From assembly GCF_040111675.1 (NCBI RefSeq), contig NZ_CP157794.1:2067501-2131500 (forward strand): a DNA stretch of 64,000 nt, given 5' to 3'. Position 1 is the stretch's first letter. The number at the start of each line of letters is the position of its first letter. Source of the DNA: Salinarimonas sp. (GTDB lineage Bacteria; Pseudomonadota; Alphaproteobacteria; Rhizobiales; Beijerinckiaceae). The notes beneath the pieces are model-generated. The model saw only the letters and a program-made list of their open reading frames with translations. It was not told the DNA's origin and searched no databases. Shown one piece after another: positions 49,184 through 60,064 of the stretch. A program made the translations under genes and the position numbers.

Positions 49184-50535
49184 CGCGCGTCCTGGGTTCC
49201 GTTGCCGATGGGCGTGCGCGTCAGGCGATGCGCGAGCCCGTTCTCCTCGAAGAAGTCGCAGAAACCGTTCCAGAGGTCCGGCATCAGCGCCTCGAAGCCG
49301 GTGAAGTCGCAGTCCTCGAGCGCGATCCGGCGCGGTCCTGCCTCGTAGCTCACGTGCGGCAGGCGCAGGAACTCGACCATGTCCTTGAGCCTGTAGTCGT
49401 GCACGGCGAACACGGTCGGCGTGCCCTGGGTGAGGGCGATCAGGTTGCCGTGCAGCCGCGTGCCCGCATAGAGCGTCTGGTCGCGGGCCCGGCGAACGTA
49501 GTCGGGCAGCGACGTGGAGAAGAATGCACGCGCCTTTATGTTGCGTCGCAGCGACTCTGATGCGTCTCGATAGTACCAGTCCAGCGAGCGGCCGAGCTCA
49601 TCGAGGTCGTACCAGTCGAGGCGCGAATGCATCATGTCTCCCGGGCCTAGCGCCGGCGCCGTCGGGCCGCGCGCCGCGAGGACGGGACCGTCGGGGCCGA
49701 GCCGCACGTCCGAATCGATGCGCGTCGAGGGATGCACGCCGTCACGCGCCGCCACGAAGGCCTGGAGCACCCATTCGCCGCCTTGCCCGACGACGCTGAA
49801 GCGCCCGGCGCGGCCGAGCAGGTCCTCCATGATCTCGAATTGGAAGGCGTGGAGATGCGGAAGGCGCCCCATGTCGGTGATGGTGAACGACACGTCCTCG
49901 AGGCTCGGAGCCCGCACCCGGATGTTCGGCGTGCCCGGGAACAGCAACGACGGGCAGCCCAGGACGCGGGCGTTCCGGATGCCGTAGCGCTCGAGCAGCT
50001 CGGCGCTCATCGCGCCCCGCACCTGCGAGCTCACGCAATGATCGTGGAGGTAGCGCAAGACCTCCACGTCCTCGGGAGTGAGGAGGATGTCCTCGCCGAA
50101 CCGGAACTGCAGCCCCAGCGAGAAGAAGATCAGCGGGATCTTCAGCTGCCGCAGGTACGAGATCGGAAGGTGCCGGGCGAACCAGCCGGGCTGCATCGCA
50201 TTCTGGGCGACGACGATGACCGCTTTGCAGGTCTCGTTCACGAAGGCGAATTGCTCCGGGGTCGCCTCGCGCGTGATCGTGTAGAACTCGTCGACGTCGA
50301 GGGCGCGGCCGAGCCCGGAGGCCACGAACTGGTCGCCGATGTTGTGGGGCCAGCTGCCGAGGAACGGATGGCCGCGCTCGTCTCCCGGCGCGATCGTCCA
50401 GCTCGCGCCGCGACCGTCGATGAGCGAGTGTCGATCGAAGATCGCGAGGACGGGTTTGCGCTCGGGTTCCAATGGCAGGCCTCTCGTGACATCGTCAGCC
50501 GCGGCGCGTCGATACGGGTACCGCTTCCGGACCAT
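49180..50535 (-). CDS. Polysaccharide pyruvyltransferase family protein
   Basis: This 451-residue protein resembles WcaK/CsaB-type enzymes that attach pyruvate ketals from phosphoenolpyruvate to sugars. Family features are SWPHNIGDQF near residue 60, FFSLGLQFRFG, SSQVRGAMSAELLERYG followed by VLGCPSLLF, and the C-terminal YAGTRLHGNLIALTQGTPTVF. The start overlaps the FkbM gene upstream by 41 nt; no closer start has better support. A second family member is at 51533-52768. Some members have other roles, so the pyruvylation call is by homology only. Confidence 0.82.
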   Translation of the reverse strand: MVRKRYPYRRAAADDVTRGLPLEPERKPVLAIFDRHSLIDGRGASWTIAPGDERGHPFLGSWPHNIGDQFVASGLGRALDVDEFYTITREATPEQFAFVNETCKAVIVVAQNAMQPGWFARHLPISYLRQLKIPLIFFSLGLQFRFGEDILLTPEDVEVLRYLHDHCVSSQVRGAMSAELLERYGIRNARVLGCPSLLFPGTPNIRVRAPSLEDVSFTITDMGRLPHLHAFQFEIMEDLLGRAGRFSVVGQGGEWVLQAFVAARDGVHPSTRIDSDVRLGPDGPVLAARGPTAPALGPGDMMHSRLDWYDLDELGRSLDWYYRDASESLRRNIKARAFFSTSLPDYVRRARDQTLYAGTRLHGNLIALTQGTPTVFAVHDYRLKDMVEFLRLPHVSYEAGPRRIALEDCDFTGFEALMPDLWNGFCDFFEENGLAHRLTRTPIGNGTQDAR

Positions 50536-51331
50536 GGCGATCCGGATGACGGGCCACCACCAGGCCGTCGACCGTGAAGCTCTCTTCCGGAGTATGCGCG
50601 GCGACGATCACGTAGCCGGCGGAGGTGAGCAAATCAAGCGTGGCTTGGTGCAGGTCGAGATCCCGCCCCTCTTCGAGCCAGCGATGCGTCGAGGCGAAGA
50701 CCCAGCCTACCAGACCTTGCGCGAGCGTGTCGCGCGCGCCGAGCAGTGCGCGCCGCTCCCACCCCTGGACGTCGATGTGCAGGATGTCGATGGCGTCGAC
50801 GCCCGCTGCACCACGAAGGGCATCGAGGCTGATTCGGGGGACCTGCGCCGTTTCCGCGCCTGTCCGGAACGGCGCCGGCGGCGCCGCCACCGCGTCGACC
50901 GCGGCGGTCACGAATTCTGCGGAGCGCGCGTTCAGCTCGAAGTTGAGCCGACCCACCGCGAGCCGCTCCTCGATCGGCTCCACCACGATCGCACGGCCGG
51001 CGGGAAAAGCGCTCTTGAACCAAAGGCTGTAGTAGCACCAGTAGCCGCCGAGCTCCACCATCACCGGCGCCGTTCGGCCTTCGTCCTCCAACGCGGCCAA
51101 CGCTCGGTGGAAGACGAGCTCTTCCTGCGGCTCGTGATGGCCCCGAAGCGCGGTTATGAGTCGCGTCATCCATGGGCCGTAATACGCGTCGGCGAGCACA
51201 CGCATGCCGTTGTGCATGATCTGGACACGGCGTCCGCCCTCGTCGACGACTGCCCCGGCCTCTGGAACCTTGGGTATGGAATCGGCGTCCCGGCAGGCCG
51301 CGGCGAGGGCGATGCGGTCGTCTTCTGTCAT
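50495..51331 (-). CDS. FkbM-family methyltransferase
   Basis: This 278-residue SAM methyltransferase shows MVELGGYWCYYSLWFKS (motif I), AIVVEPIEERLAVGRLNFEL, ISLDALRG, ILHIDVQGWERRALLGA and VFASTHRW. It is a more distant FkbM type than the 35497/42231 pair; the N-terminal 70 residues are an extra helical part. ATG 51331 is preceded by GGAGGCGCC. It heads the leftward operon that continues through the pyruvyltransferase, glycosyltransferase and hydrolase genes. Confidence 0.85.
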   Translation of the reverse strand: MTEDDRIALAAACRDADSIPKVPEAGAVVDEGGRRVQIMHNGMRVLADAYYGPWMTRLITALRGHHEPQEELVFHRALAALEDEGRTAPVMVELGGYWCYYSLWFKSAFPAGRAIVVEPIEERLAVGRLNFELNARSAEFVTAAVDAVAAPPAPFRTGAETAQVPRISLDALRGAAGVDAIDILHIDVQGWERRALLGARDTLAQGLVGWVFASTHRWLEEGRDLDLHQATLDLLTSAGYVIVAAHTPEESFTVDGLVVARHPDRHGPEAVPVSTRRG

Positions 51332-51532
51332 CCTGGCGCCTCCTCGCCGGTTCACGGGCGAGCCGCCTGTACCACGTCGGACGCGGCCGCTCCAAGTCCG
51401 ACGGACCCGGTCCCTGCGGGATCGGTCGCGGAGTGCCCGGCTGCGGGCCTCTCAATCCGATCATGACAAGGCGCAGGCCTCCGTGATAAGCGCTCTGGAC
51501 TGTTCCATCCCCACCCCGCAGGCGCGGCGCTC

Positions 51533-52768
51533 ATGTCCATAGTCGGTTTCCTTGGCACGTCGGGCTTCGTCCCGGAGCCCGAGCGGTTCACGCTCGAAGA
51601 TCGCATGAAGGCCGTCGGAGCCAACTCCGGCAACTTGATGTTCCAGCTCGCCGCCTCTCGAATCATCGGCGGGGAGCAGCGGCACATCGGCTTCGCCAAT
51701 CGGTCCTACGGGGACGCGCAGGCGTACAAGGGTCTCACCCACTTCGTCTTCCCGGCCGCCAATCACCTGAGGCTCGGCTCGGATTGGACCCTGCTCGTCA
51801 AGTTCCTGCGGACGATCCGCGTCCCGCTGGTGGTTCTCGGCCTCGGGGCGCAGGCCGCGCTTGGGGCCGACGCGGACCGGGTGGCCGCCGCCCTCGAGGC
51901 GGACGAGAACATCGCCGAATTCGTCGCCGTCGTTCGCGAAAAGGCGGCGCTGGTTTCGGTGCGCGGCGAGTTCTCGGCGCAGGTCTGCCGCAGGCTCGGG
52001 CTCGAACGCGTGATTGCGACCGGCTGCCCGTCTCTCATGCTCAACGCGTCTCCTCGCGTCGGAGCAACGGCCGCGCGGGCGCTGGCGGATCCGGCGACGC
52101 TCGCGCAGGGTCCGTTCGCCGTGACCGCAGCGAACCCGCGGGAACTCTCCGGGATCACCGAGCGCATCGAGCGCCGTCTCTTCGCGTGGCTCGCCGAGCG
52201 CGACGGCCTGTACGTCCAGCAGTCCGGCCCGACGCCGCTGATGTCCACATCGGGCTCTGACGGGCTGGCGGCCGATCCCGACGAGCTTCGCGCCGCGCAC
52301 AGAGCGCTCGCGCCCGACATGCGGCCGGACCTGTTCGGGTATGCGTTCGGCCGGTCGACCCGCCTTTATTTCGATGCGCGAACCTGGATCGGGGATCTCG
52401 AGCGCTGCAAGTTCGCGCTGGGCGCCCGACTGCACGGCAACATGGCGGCGCTCGCGGCGGGCGTGCCGGGAATCGTCGTTCCCGTGGATTCCCGCACCGA
52501 CGAGCTCGCCGATTGCATGTGTCTCGCCCGTCTGGCGGCTGACGACTTGCTCGAAGCCGGCAGCCTGGAGGATGCGCTCCAGCGGGTCCGTTTCGACGGA
52601 GCGGCCTACGACGCGTCGCGGCGCGCCAAGGCGGCCGAGCTCGTCGCGGCCTTCGAGTCGATCGGGCTCGCTCCCTCGCAGCATCTGCTCGGTCTGGCCC
52701 GAGGGACGAGCGACCGGGCGGTCAGCCCCACCAGCGCCGAAGGTGGAGAGTCGCACGCGGCGCTGTGA
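51533..52768 (+). CDS. Polysaccharide pyruvyltransferase family protein
   Basis: A 411-residue member of the pyruvyltransferase fold: NSGNLMFQLAASRII, VVLGLGAQAALG, LVSVRGEFSAQVCRRLGL, VIATGCPSLMLN and FALGARLHGNMAALAAGVPG. It shares the RxHGN block with the 49180 gene but little else, so they are old paralogues. It is divergent from the FkbM gene, with a 201-nt gap that must hold promoters. Its 3' end overlaps the convergent GT2 gene by 47 nt. Confidence 0.84.
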   Translation: MSIVGFLGTSGFVPEPERFTLEDRMKAVGANSGNLMFQLAASRIIGGEQRHIGFANRSYGDAQAYKGLTHFVFPAANHLRLGSDWTLLVKFLRTIRVPLVVLGLGAQAALGADADRVAAALEADENIAEFVAVVREKAALVSVRGEFSAQVCRRLGLERVIATGCPSLMLNASPRVGATAARALADPATLAQGPFAVTAANPRELSGITERIERRLFAWLAERDGLYVQQSGPTPLMSTSGSDGLAADPDELRAAHRALAPDMRPDLFGYAFGRSTRLYFDARTWIGDLERCKFALGARLHGNMAALAAGVPGIVVPVDSRTDELADCMCLARLAADDLLEAGSLEDALQRVRFDGAAYDASRRAKAAELVAAFESIGLAPSQHLLGLARGTSDRAVSPTSAEGGESHAAL

Positions 52769-53588
52769 GAAGCGAGCGGAACAGAAGCCAGGCGGCCATG
52801 ACGCGATCTCCGGCGTTGCGACGCGAGGCGGCGCGCTCCAGCAGAAGGTAGGCCCGCAGGCGTCGTGCGCACGCGGGCGGCAGTCGCCGTGCGAGACCAT
52901 TCGACAATCGCAGGGCCGCCTCGTCCACGGCCTTCGCCGTCGCACGACGCCCGGCTGCGACCTGCGCGCCGATCACGGGGGCGACCTCGAGCCGGCCGCC
53001 CGCGAGAGCGAAACGCAAGAACCATTCGTAGTCTTCGAGCCGTGGGAGATTGGGATCCAGGCCACCGACGGTGACGAAGGCGGAGCGCGGCACGATCGTC
53101 GTCGCCCCGGGCGCGAACCAGCAGCCGCTCGCGAAGTCGCGCGGATCAGCGCTCGCGATCGGAAGCCTCGTGCGCTCCCCGGTCTCGTCCGAAAAGCGCC
53201 AGCCACATGCGACGGCCACGAGATCGTCGCCGGCTGCGTACAAGAGCGGAGCCTGCGCGCGCAGCTTGTCGGGAAGCCAGACGTCGTCCGAGTCGAGAAA
53301 AGCTATGTAGTCGCCGCGTGCGGCTTCTATTCCCGTCTGCCGAGCGGCCGCCGCGCCGCGATTCTCGTCGTGCCGGATCAGGCGGACATGCTGAGCGACG
53401 TCCCGCAGCTGCGCGGCGGTGAGCGGGGGATCGGACCCGTCATCGACGACGATGATCTCGGCGGGCGACGTCGTTTGTGCGAGCACGGAACGCACGGCGC
53501 GGCGCACGCCCTCGCTTCTGTTGTAGACCGGCATGACGACGCTGACGCGCTCGGCCACGCGCGCTCGAGTCTGCTCGTCGAGGCTCAC
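52722..53588 (-). CDS. Glycosyltransferase family 2
   Basis: This 288-residue enzyme starts at a GTG overlapping the stop of the upstream GT4 gene (GTGA). GT2 features are VSVVMPVYNRSEGVRRAVRS, EIIVVDDGSD, YIAFLDSDDVWLPDKL (DxD) and LPRLEDYEWFLRFAL. The C-terminal 80 residues are Arg/Ala-rich helices. It probably adds one sugar of the repeat unit. The donor is unknown. Confidence 0.9.
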   Translation of the reverse strand: MSLDEQTRARVAERVSVVMPVYNRSEGVRRAVRSVLAQTTSPAEIIVVDDGSDPPLTAAQLRDVAQHVRLIRHDENRGAAAARQTGIEAARGDYIAFLDSDDVWLPDKLRAQAPLLYAAGDDLVAVACGWRFSDETGERTRLPIASADPRDFASGCWFAPGATTIVPRSAFVTVGGLDPNLPRLEDYEWFLRFALAGGRLEVAPVIGAQVAAGRRATAKAVDEAALRLSNGLARRLPPACARRLRAYLLLERAASRRNAGDRVMAAWLLFRSLLTAPRATLHLRRWWG

Positions 53589-54763
53589 CTGCGCCGCTCT
53601 TCCGCTCTGAGCCGGGCCGCCATTTCCATGTAAACGCGCTCTATCGACTCGATCACGTGCGCCTCCGTGAAGTGCGAAAGAATGCGGGCGCGGGCCGCCT
53701 CGCCCATGCGCACACGCAGCTCCGGAGCGGTGGACAGGCGCTCGAGCGCGTCGGCCAGAGCGACCGGGTCGTTGGGGGGCACGACGATCCCCTCCTGCTC
53801 GTCGCGGACGAAATCGCGCAGGCCGGGGACATCGGTGACGATGAGCGGCCTGCCGCAAGCGGCCGCCTCGAGCATCGAGCGCGGCATCCCCTCACGCGTC
53901 CGCGCGGGCAGGACCGCGATGTCCGCATCGCGCCAGACGGAGGGAACGTCCCGAGTCTCGTAACCGCCTTCGATAGCCCCGCGCGCAAGCCATTTCTGCA
54001 GCTGGTCGGGCGCGATGGTCTCGGGATTGTCCGGATCATGGCGGCCGAAGACCCGAACTCGCAGGGGGATGCCGCGCGCCACCAGGAGGTCGCGGGCGGA
54101 GACGAGCACATCGAGGCCCTTCGAGTGGATCAGGCGCGAAACAGATGCGGCCACGGGCACATCGTTTTGCGGGTGCGGCGCTGCCGTGTACATGTTCGGA
54201 TCTACGCCCGCGCCGCCCAGAACAGTCGCGTGTTCGCCCACCGCGACGCCGAATGCGCGCAAGTCGATCAGGTCGCTCGCGTTCTCGGCCAGGACCCAGC
54301 TCACCCGCTCGTTCAGCATGCGGTCGACGAGCGAGAAGGAGATCCGTCGTGCGGCGCGTATCGCCAGATTGCGGGCCGTGCCGAGATACCCGAGACCGGT
54401 GACGTGTGCGACAACCGCCGGGACGTGGAACAGGCGGATCGCGGCGGCGCCGATCACGATCGGGTTGAGAGCCACCAAGTGTACCACGTCCGGCCTCTCC
54501 GCTTCCAGGACGCGAGCCAGACGGAGAGCGGCCAATCCCTGCTCGGCGGCGTTCAGGCTCTTCCTCCTGAACGGGAGGTGAACCACGCGTGCGCCGAGCG
54601 CCCTTATCTCGCCCTCGCGCCCGGCACACCGAGTGACCACCACCAGCTCGGAGCAGAGCGGGCGGAGCGCGGAGATGAGCGGACGGAAGTGCGAGAGGAT
54701 GAACCAATCCTCCGTGGCGGCAAGCAGAACCTTCTTGAATCGGCGACCGTTGCTGTCATCCAA
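53585..54763 (-). CDS. Glycosyltransferase family 4
   Basis: This 392-residue GT-B enzyme starts from a TTG at 54763; no ATG or GTG precedes the conserved KVLLAATEDWFILSHFRPL. The donor-binding C-terminal domain has ASVSRLIHSKGLDVLV, ADIAVLPARTREGMPRSMLE (EX7E region) and GRPLIVTDVPG. It is most similar to the next gene upstream (54868-56025); both open with TEDW and HF/HR motifs, so the two arose by duplication. PglA/WbpH-type retaining transferases of this group often work on HexNAc acceptors. Confidence 0.9.
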   Translation of the reverse strand: MDDSNGRRFKKVLLAATEDWFILSHFRPLISALRPLCSELVVVTRCAGREGEIRALGARVVHLPFRRKSLNAAEQGLAALRLARVLEAERPDVVHLVALNPIVIGAAAIRLFHVPAVVAHVTGLGYLGTARNLAIRAARRISFSLVDRMLNERVSWVLAENASDLIDLRAFGVAVGEHATVLGGAGVDPNMYTAAPHPQNDVPVAASVSRLIHSKGLDVLVSARDLLVARGIPLRVRVFGRHDPDNPETIAPDQLQKWLARGAIEGGYETRDVPSVWRDADIAVLPARTREGMPRSMLEAAACGRPLIVTDVPGLRDFVRDEQEGIVVPPNDPVALADALERLSTAPELRVRMGEAARARILSHFTEAHVIESIERVYMEMAARLRAEERRR

Positions 54764-54867
54764 GGGAGAGGCTCATCTCATCTGATGCTGCTGAGGCGGC
54801 AGACGATTGGTCATACAGGAAAAGAACGCGCCGGGGAAGTTGCCGAAGATCGTCCACTCGCGCGATG

Positions 54868-56025
54868 TCATCCGTGTCGATTCGCCTCATCGAGCAATCT
54901 TTGGTATGCGCCGAGGGTAAGGTCGGCGATCCGCTGCGATGCGTACTCCGCTTCGACGACCTCACGAGCTCTCGTACCCATCCGCATCCTCATCTCGGCA
55001 TCTCCCGCCAGCTCCTCGAGCGCGTCGGCGAGACGGAGCGGATCGCATGCCGGCACGAGGATCCCCGTCTCGCCGTCGCGGCAGATCTCGCGACACCCCG
55101 GAACGTCCGTCGCGACAATGGGGCGCCCGCACGACGCGGCTTCGAGCAGCGCCTTGGGCAGGCCCTCACGGTAAGACGGCAGGACGGCGATATGAGCGCG
55201 GGCGAACTCTCCCGCGACGTCGTTCGAATGTCCGACGACCTCGAGAACTCCCTCCTCGCGCCAGGCGAGCATCGTATCGCTCGGGACGCGCGACGGGTTC
55301 GCATCCGTGCTCCCGAGGAGCCGCACGCGAATGGGCACCCCGCGAGCCGCGAGAATGCGCGCCGCCTCGACGAGTTCCTTGATCCCCTTGGACCACAGCA
55401 TCCGTGCGGCAAAGACGGCGACGACCGGAGGGGCCGGAGGCGCTTCCCGCACGGGATAGGCCTCGAGATCCACCCCTGAGCCCGGGATCGTCACGATCTG
55501 CTGCTCGGGGATGCCGAAGCCCCGCAGGGCCGCGAAGTCATCGGCGTTCTGCACGGTAACCAGTGTGGTGCGTTGCCGGAGCCCGCTGCGCAGGCCGATC
55601 TGGAAGGCATGGCGGGCCAGCCACGTCCTCGGGCTTTTGTCCATGTAGAGAAAGCCCATGCCGGCCATGGCGTTCAGGATGGCGGGCGTGCGCGCGAGGC
55701 GCGCGGCGATCGTCCCGTAGAACACGGGCTTCGCAGCGACGTGGTGCACGAGATCCGGCGAAAACTTGCGGTACGTCTTGAGAATTTTGAGCAGCGTACT
55801 GACGTCTTTGAACGGATTGAATCCCGACCTGTCGAAGGGTATGTGGACTGGCAGGAACCCTTCGTCCGCGATGCGCGTCGCATAGTCGCTCATGGATGCC
55901 GCGACGATGACGCGTGCGCCTGCCGCTTGCGCCGCTCGTGCGAGGTTCAGGCGGTGAGACCAGAAATACCAGTCTTCGGTCACGAGGTACAGAATCGAGC
56001 GTCCCTGCAGGCGGGCGGCAGTCAC
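54868..56025 (-). CDS. Glycosyltransferase family 4
   Basis: This protein of 385 residues from GTG 56025, with AGAAGG 7 nt upstream, is preferred over a TTG at 56043. GT4 features are ILYLVTEDWYFWSHRLNLA, MAGMGFLYM, AARMLWSKGIKELVEAA, AVLPSYREGLPKALLEAASC and GRPIVATDVPG. It resembles PglA/WbpH-like HexNAc or Fuc-type transferases. It is a paralogue of the downstream gene, 104 nt away. It stands at the head of the leftward group and is divergent from the nucleotide-sugar dehydrogenase. Confidence 0.9.
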   Translation of the reverse strand: MTAARLQGRSILYLVTEDWYFWSHRLNLARAAQAAGARVIVAASMSDYATRIADEGFLPVHIPFDRSGFNPFKDVSTLLKILKTYRKFSPDLVHHVAAKPVFYGTIAARLARTPAILNAMAGMGFLYMDKSPRTWLARHAFQIGLRSGLRQRTTLVTVQNADDFAALRGFGIPEQQIVTIPGSGVDLEAYPVREAPPAPPVVAVFAARMLWSKGIKELVEAARILAARGVPIRVRLLGSTDANPSRVPSDTMLAWREEGVLEVVGHSNDVAGEFARAHIAVLPSYREGLPKALLEAASCGRPIVATDVPGCREICRDGETGILVPACDPLRLADALEELAGDAEMRMRMGTRAREVVEAEYASQRIADLTLGAYQRLLDEANRHG

Positions 56026-56676
56026 TACGGAGCCTTCTCTCAACGAACGGCGCTTGGGCCGCGATCGAACCAGGAAAAGCGCTACAGGACTCCGGGTGCT
56101 TCGTCAAAGGGCGGCGGGCGCCGCCCCGGGGCACGACGCGCTCCCGCCGAGCTGCCGGGAAGAGGGGAGGGGGGCGTGGCGACGGTCGGGAGCCGCGCGT
56201 CGGAACCCCGCGCGATCGCCTCGCGGGCGGCGAGCTCGTCCTCGAAGACGTCGAGCGTCGCCGGAAGGCGCTGTTGCGGCGATCGCGTCCCCCGCCGTCC
56301 AGGCAAGGGTTCGCGAGGGTGCTGCCTCCGCAGACCCGGTTGACGCTCCTGGGCGGCATGAGTAGAAGCCGGGCGAGCAAGAGAGAAGGGCTATGGACCG
56401 CGCGCGACGGGCCGGCGAGCGCTTCGCGCGCAGTGCGGCAGAAGAGACCGGGGCATCCGGAGGACCGATGCGCACGGCTCGGACGCTCGGACCGCGCCTT
56501 TTCCGGAACCAGGCGGTCGTCCCTGCCAGCGCGAGCCCCGACGCGGATCGTCCGCGCGTCCGCCGCCTCGGCGTGCGGCCGGGGCGTACGGATGGTCGCG
56601 GCGCCCTCGTCATCGGTGAAATCGGCGTGCGCGAGCGCGGACATCCGCGAGCGGCGCGCGACTTGGGGGCAGAACA
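56026..56676. other. 651-nt divergent gap without a recognised gene
   Basis: No frame here has a recognisable product with a start and ribosome-binding site. The sequence is as G+C-rich as the coding DNA, so it may contain decayed coding material in addition to promoters for the leftward GT4 and the rightward dehydrogenase. GGGGGCAG just before 56677 is the ribosome-binding site of the latter. Confidence 0.4.
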
Positions 56677-57975
<1,299 letters not shown>

Positions 57976-58015
57976 TCGTCGCTCGATACGCCCCGATCGG
58001 AACCGGCCTCGCGCG

Positions 58016-59941
58016 ATGTGCGGCATAGCCGGCCTGATCGACCCCGCCCTAGCAGGAGACGCGGATGCGCTCGCGGGCGCCGCGAGCGCCATGGGCGACG
58101 CGCTCGCGCATCGCGGTCCGGACGGCGCAGGCGTCCATTGCGAGGGCTCGGTCGGTCTCGCTCTGGCTCATCGGCGCCTCGCGATCCTCGGCATCGGTCC
58201 CGGCGGCGATCAGCCGATGATCTCCGCGGACGGACGCTACGTCCTGGTCTACAACGGCGAGATCTACGGGCACGAGACGCTGCGTGCGGCGCGCGAACTC
58301 CGAGGCCTCGCGTGGAGAGGCCGATCGGACACGGAGAGCCTGCTCGAAAGCATCGCTTGCCGCGGCCTCGACGCCACCTTGGCAGACATCGACGGAATGT
58401 TCGCGTTCGCGGTCTACGATCGCCGCGAGCAGCGGCTCCATCTCGTGCGCGACCCGCTCGGCATCAAGCCGCTGTTCTACGCACGGCAGGGGCGGCGCAT
58501 CCTGTTCGGCTCCGAGCTCAAGGCGCTTCGCGCGGCCGGCTTCGAGGCCCCGATCGACCCTCACGCGGTGGCCGCGTTCTTGAGGTACGGCTACGTGCCC
58601 GCGCCGTACGGCATCCTGGAGGGACTGCGCAAGGTTCTCCCGGGAGAGCACGTCGCGATCGCCGTCGACGGCGCGCAGACGCACCGGCTCTACTGGAGCC
58701 TGGAGGAGGTCGCGCGCGCCGGGCTCGCCGCGCCGCTCGCCTTGTCGGACGAGGACGCGACGGATGCGCTCGACGCGCTGCTCGCGCGCGCCGTGCGCAG
58801 CCAGACGATCTCGGAAGCCCCGATCGGCTCCTTCCTGTCGGGGGGCATCGACTCGAGCACCGTCACCGCCCTGATGGCCGCCTCCTCGTCGCGACCGGTG
58901 AGGACCTTCTCGATCGGGTTTCCGGAATTCGGGTTCGACGAAGGCCCCCACGCCCGGGCGGTCGCGGCCCATCTCGGGACGCGACACACGGCCCTGGAGG
59001 TCTCGGCCTCCGGGGCGCTGGACGTCGTCCCCCTCCTTCCGGATCTCTACGACGAGCCCTTCGCCGACAGCTCGCAGATCCCGACGCACATTCTCTCCGC
59101 TCTCGCGCGACGCGACGTGACGGTGGCGCTCTCGGGGGACGGCGGCGACGAGCTCTTCGCCGGCTACAACCGGCACGTCTTCGCGGCGACGCGCCTCGAG
59201 CGGCTCGCGCGCGTGCCGAAGGGCGTGCGCCGCATCGCGGGCTCCGTGCTCGGCGCCGCGCCGCCGCATGCCGTCGACGCGCTGTCCCGGGTTCTGCCGG
59301 GCGCGCCGCCGCAGGCGGGGCACAAGCTGACGAAGCTCGCGGACGCGCTCACGCTCGACGGCGAGGCGTTCTACCGGCGTCTCGCCAGCGTCATCCCCGA
59401 TCCGCGGACCCATATCGATGCGTCCGAGCATCCGCCGCGAGCGGCGATGCTCCCTTCCCGGGCGCATGCGCTCGAGCGCATGCGCCTCGCGGATGCGCTC
59501 ACCTACCTGCCGGACGACGTCCTGCAAAAGGTCGACCGCGCCTCGATGGCCGTGGCGCTCGAGGTGCGGCCGCCCCTGCTCGACGCCGAGGTCGTGCGTT
59601 TCGCCTGGCGGCTGCCGCATCGTCAGCTCGTGCGAGACGGGCGCTCGAAATGGCTCCTGCGGCGCGTCGTCGAGCGGCGCGTACCCGCGCGGCTGCTCGA
59701 GCGTCCGAAGGCGGGCTTCGCCATTCCCCTCGCGAGCTGGCTCAGGGGGCCGCTCGCGACTTTCGCCGGCGATCTGCTCACCGCCCCCGATTACGGCGGC
59801 GGCCTCTTGCGACCGCAGCCCGCACGCCGGATCTGGGAGGAGCACCGCTCCGGACGACGCGATCGCGCGCACGAGATCTGGACCCTGGTCGCCTTCGAGA
59901 GCTGGCGCCGGCGCTGGGCGTCGGGCTCCAGCCGTATTTGA
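58016..59941 (+). CDS. Asparagine-synthetase-like glutamine amidotransferase (WbpS/AsnB type)
   Basis: A 641-residue protein with an N-terminal class II glutaminase (Cys2 nucleophile in MCGIAGL, then ALAHRGPDGAG, LVYNGEIYGH) and a C-terminal ATP-PPase synthetase domain with FLSGGIDSSTV (PP loop, 275-281), ALSGDGGDELFAGYNR and DADVVRFAWRLP-type end. In polysaccharide loci such proteins amidate uronic acids (WbpS converts GalNAcA to its amide). It begins 40 nt after the nucleotide-sugar dehydrogenase, which should make the substrate. True asparagine synthesis is less likely in this context but cannot be excluded. Confidence 0.88.
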   Translation: MCGIAGLIDPALAGDADALAGAASAMGDALAHRGPDGAGVHCEGSVGLALAHRRLAILGIGPGGDQPMISADGRYVLVYNGEIYGHETLRAARELRGLAWRGRSDTESLLESIACRGLDATLADIDGMFAFAVYDRREQRLHLVRDPLGIKPLFYARQGRRILFGSELKALRAAGFEAPIDPHAVAAFLRYGYVPAPYGILEGLRKVLPGEHVAIAVDGAQTHRLYWSLEEVARAGLAAPLALSDEDATDALDALLARAVRSQTISEAPIGSFLSGGIDSSTVTALMAASSSRPVRTFSIGFPEFGFDEGPHARAVAAHLGTRHTALEVSASGALDVVPLLPDLYDEPFADSSQIPTHILSALARRDVTVALSGDGGDELFAGYNRHVFAATRLERLARVPKGVRRIAGSVLGAAPPHAVDALSRVLPGAPPQAGHKLTKLADALTLDGEAFYRRLASVIPDPRTHIDASEHPPRAAMLPSRAHALERMRLADALTYLPDDVLQKVDRASMAVALEVRPPLLDAEVVRFAWRLPHRQLVRDGRSKWLLRRVVERRVPARLLERPKAGFAIPLASWLRGPLATFAGDLLTAPDYGGGLLRPQPARRIWEEHRSGRRDRAHEIWTLVAFESWRRRWASGSSRI

Positions 59942-59981
59942 CCCGCGGGGCGAGCTTCTGTAGACGAGGACCGCTGCGCGA

Positions 59982-60044
59982 GGCGGGTGCGCGCGCCGCG
60001 TCGGTGTGTCCGCGCGCCGCGTTGGTGCGATTGCGCGCCCCGTG
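59982..60044 (+). repeat. Three imperfect 21-nt tandem repeats
   Basis: Three units of 21 nt (59982-60002, 60003-60023, 60024-60044) share the core GCGCGCC-CG. They lie between the amidotransferase stop and the ribosome-binding area of the GT4 gene. Nothing shows they are translated. Confidence 0.5.
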
Positions 60045-60064
60045 GGTCCGGCGGGCGTAGGAAC

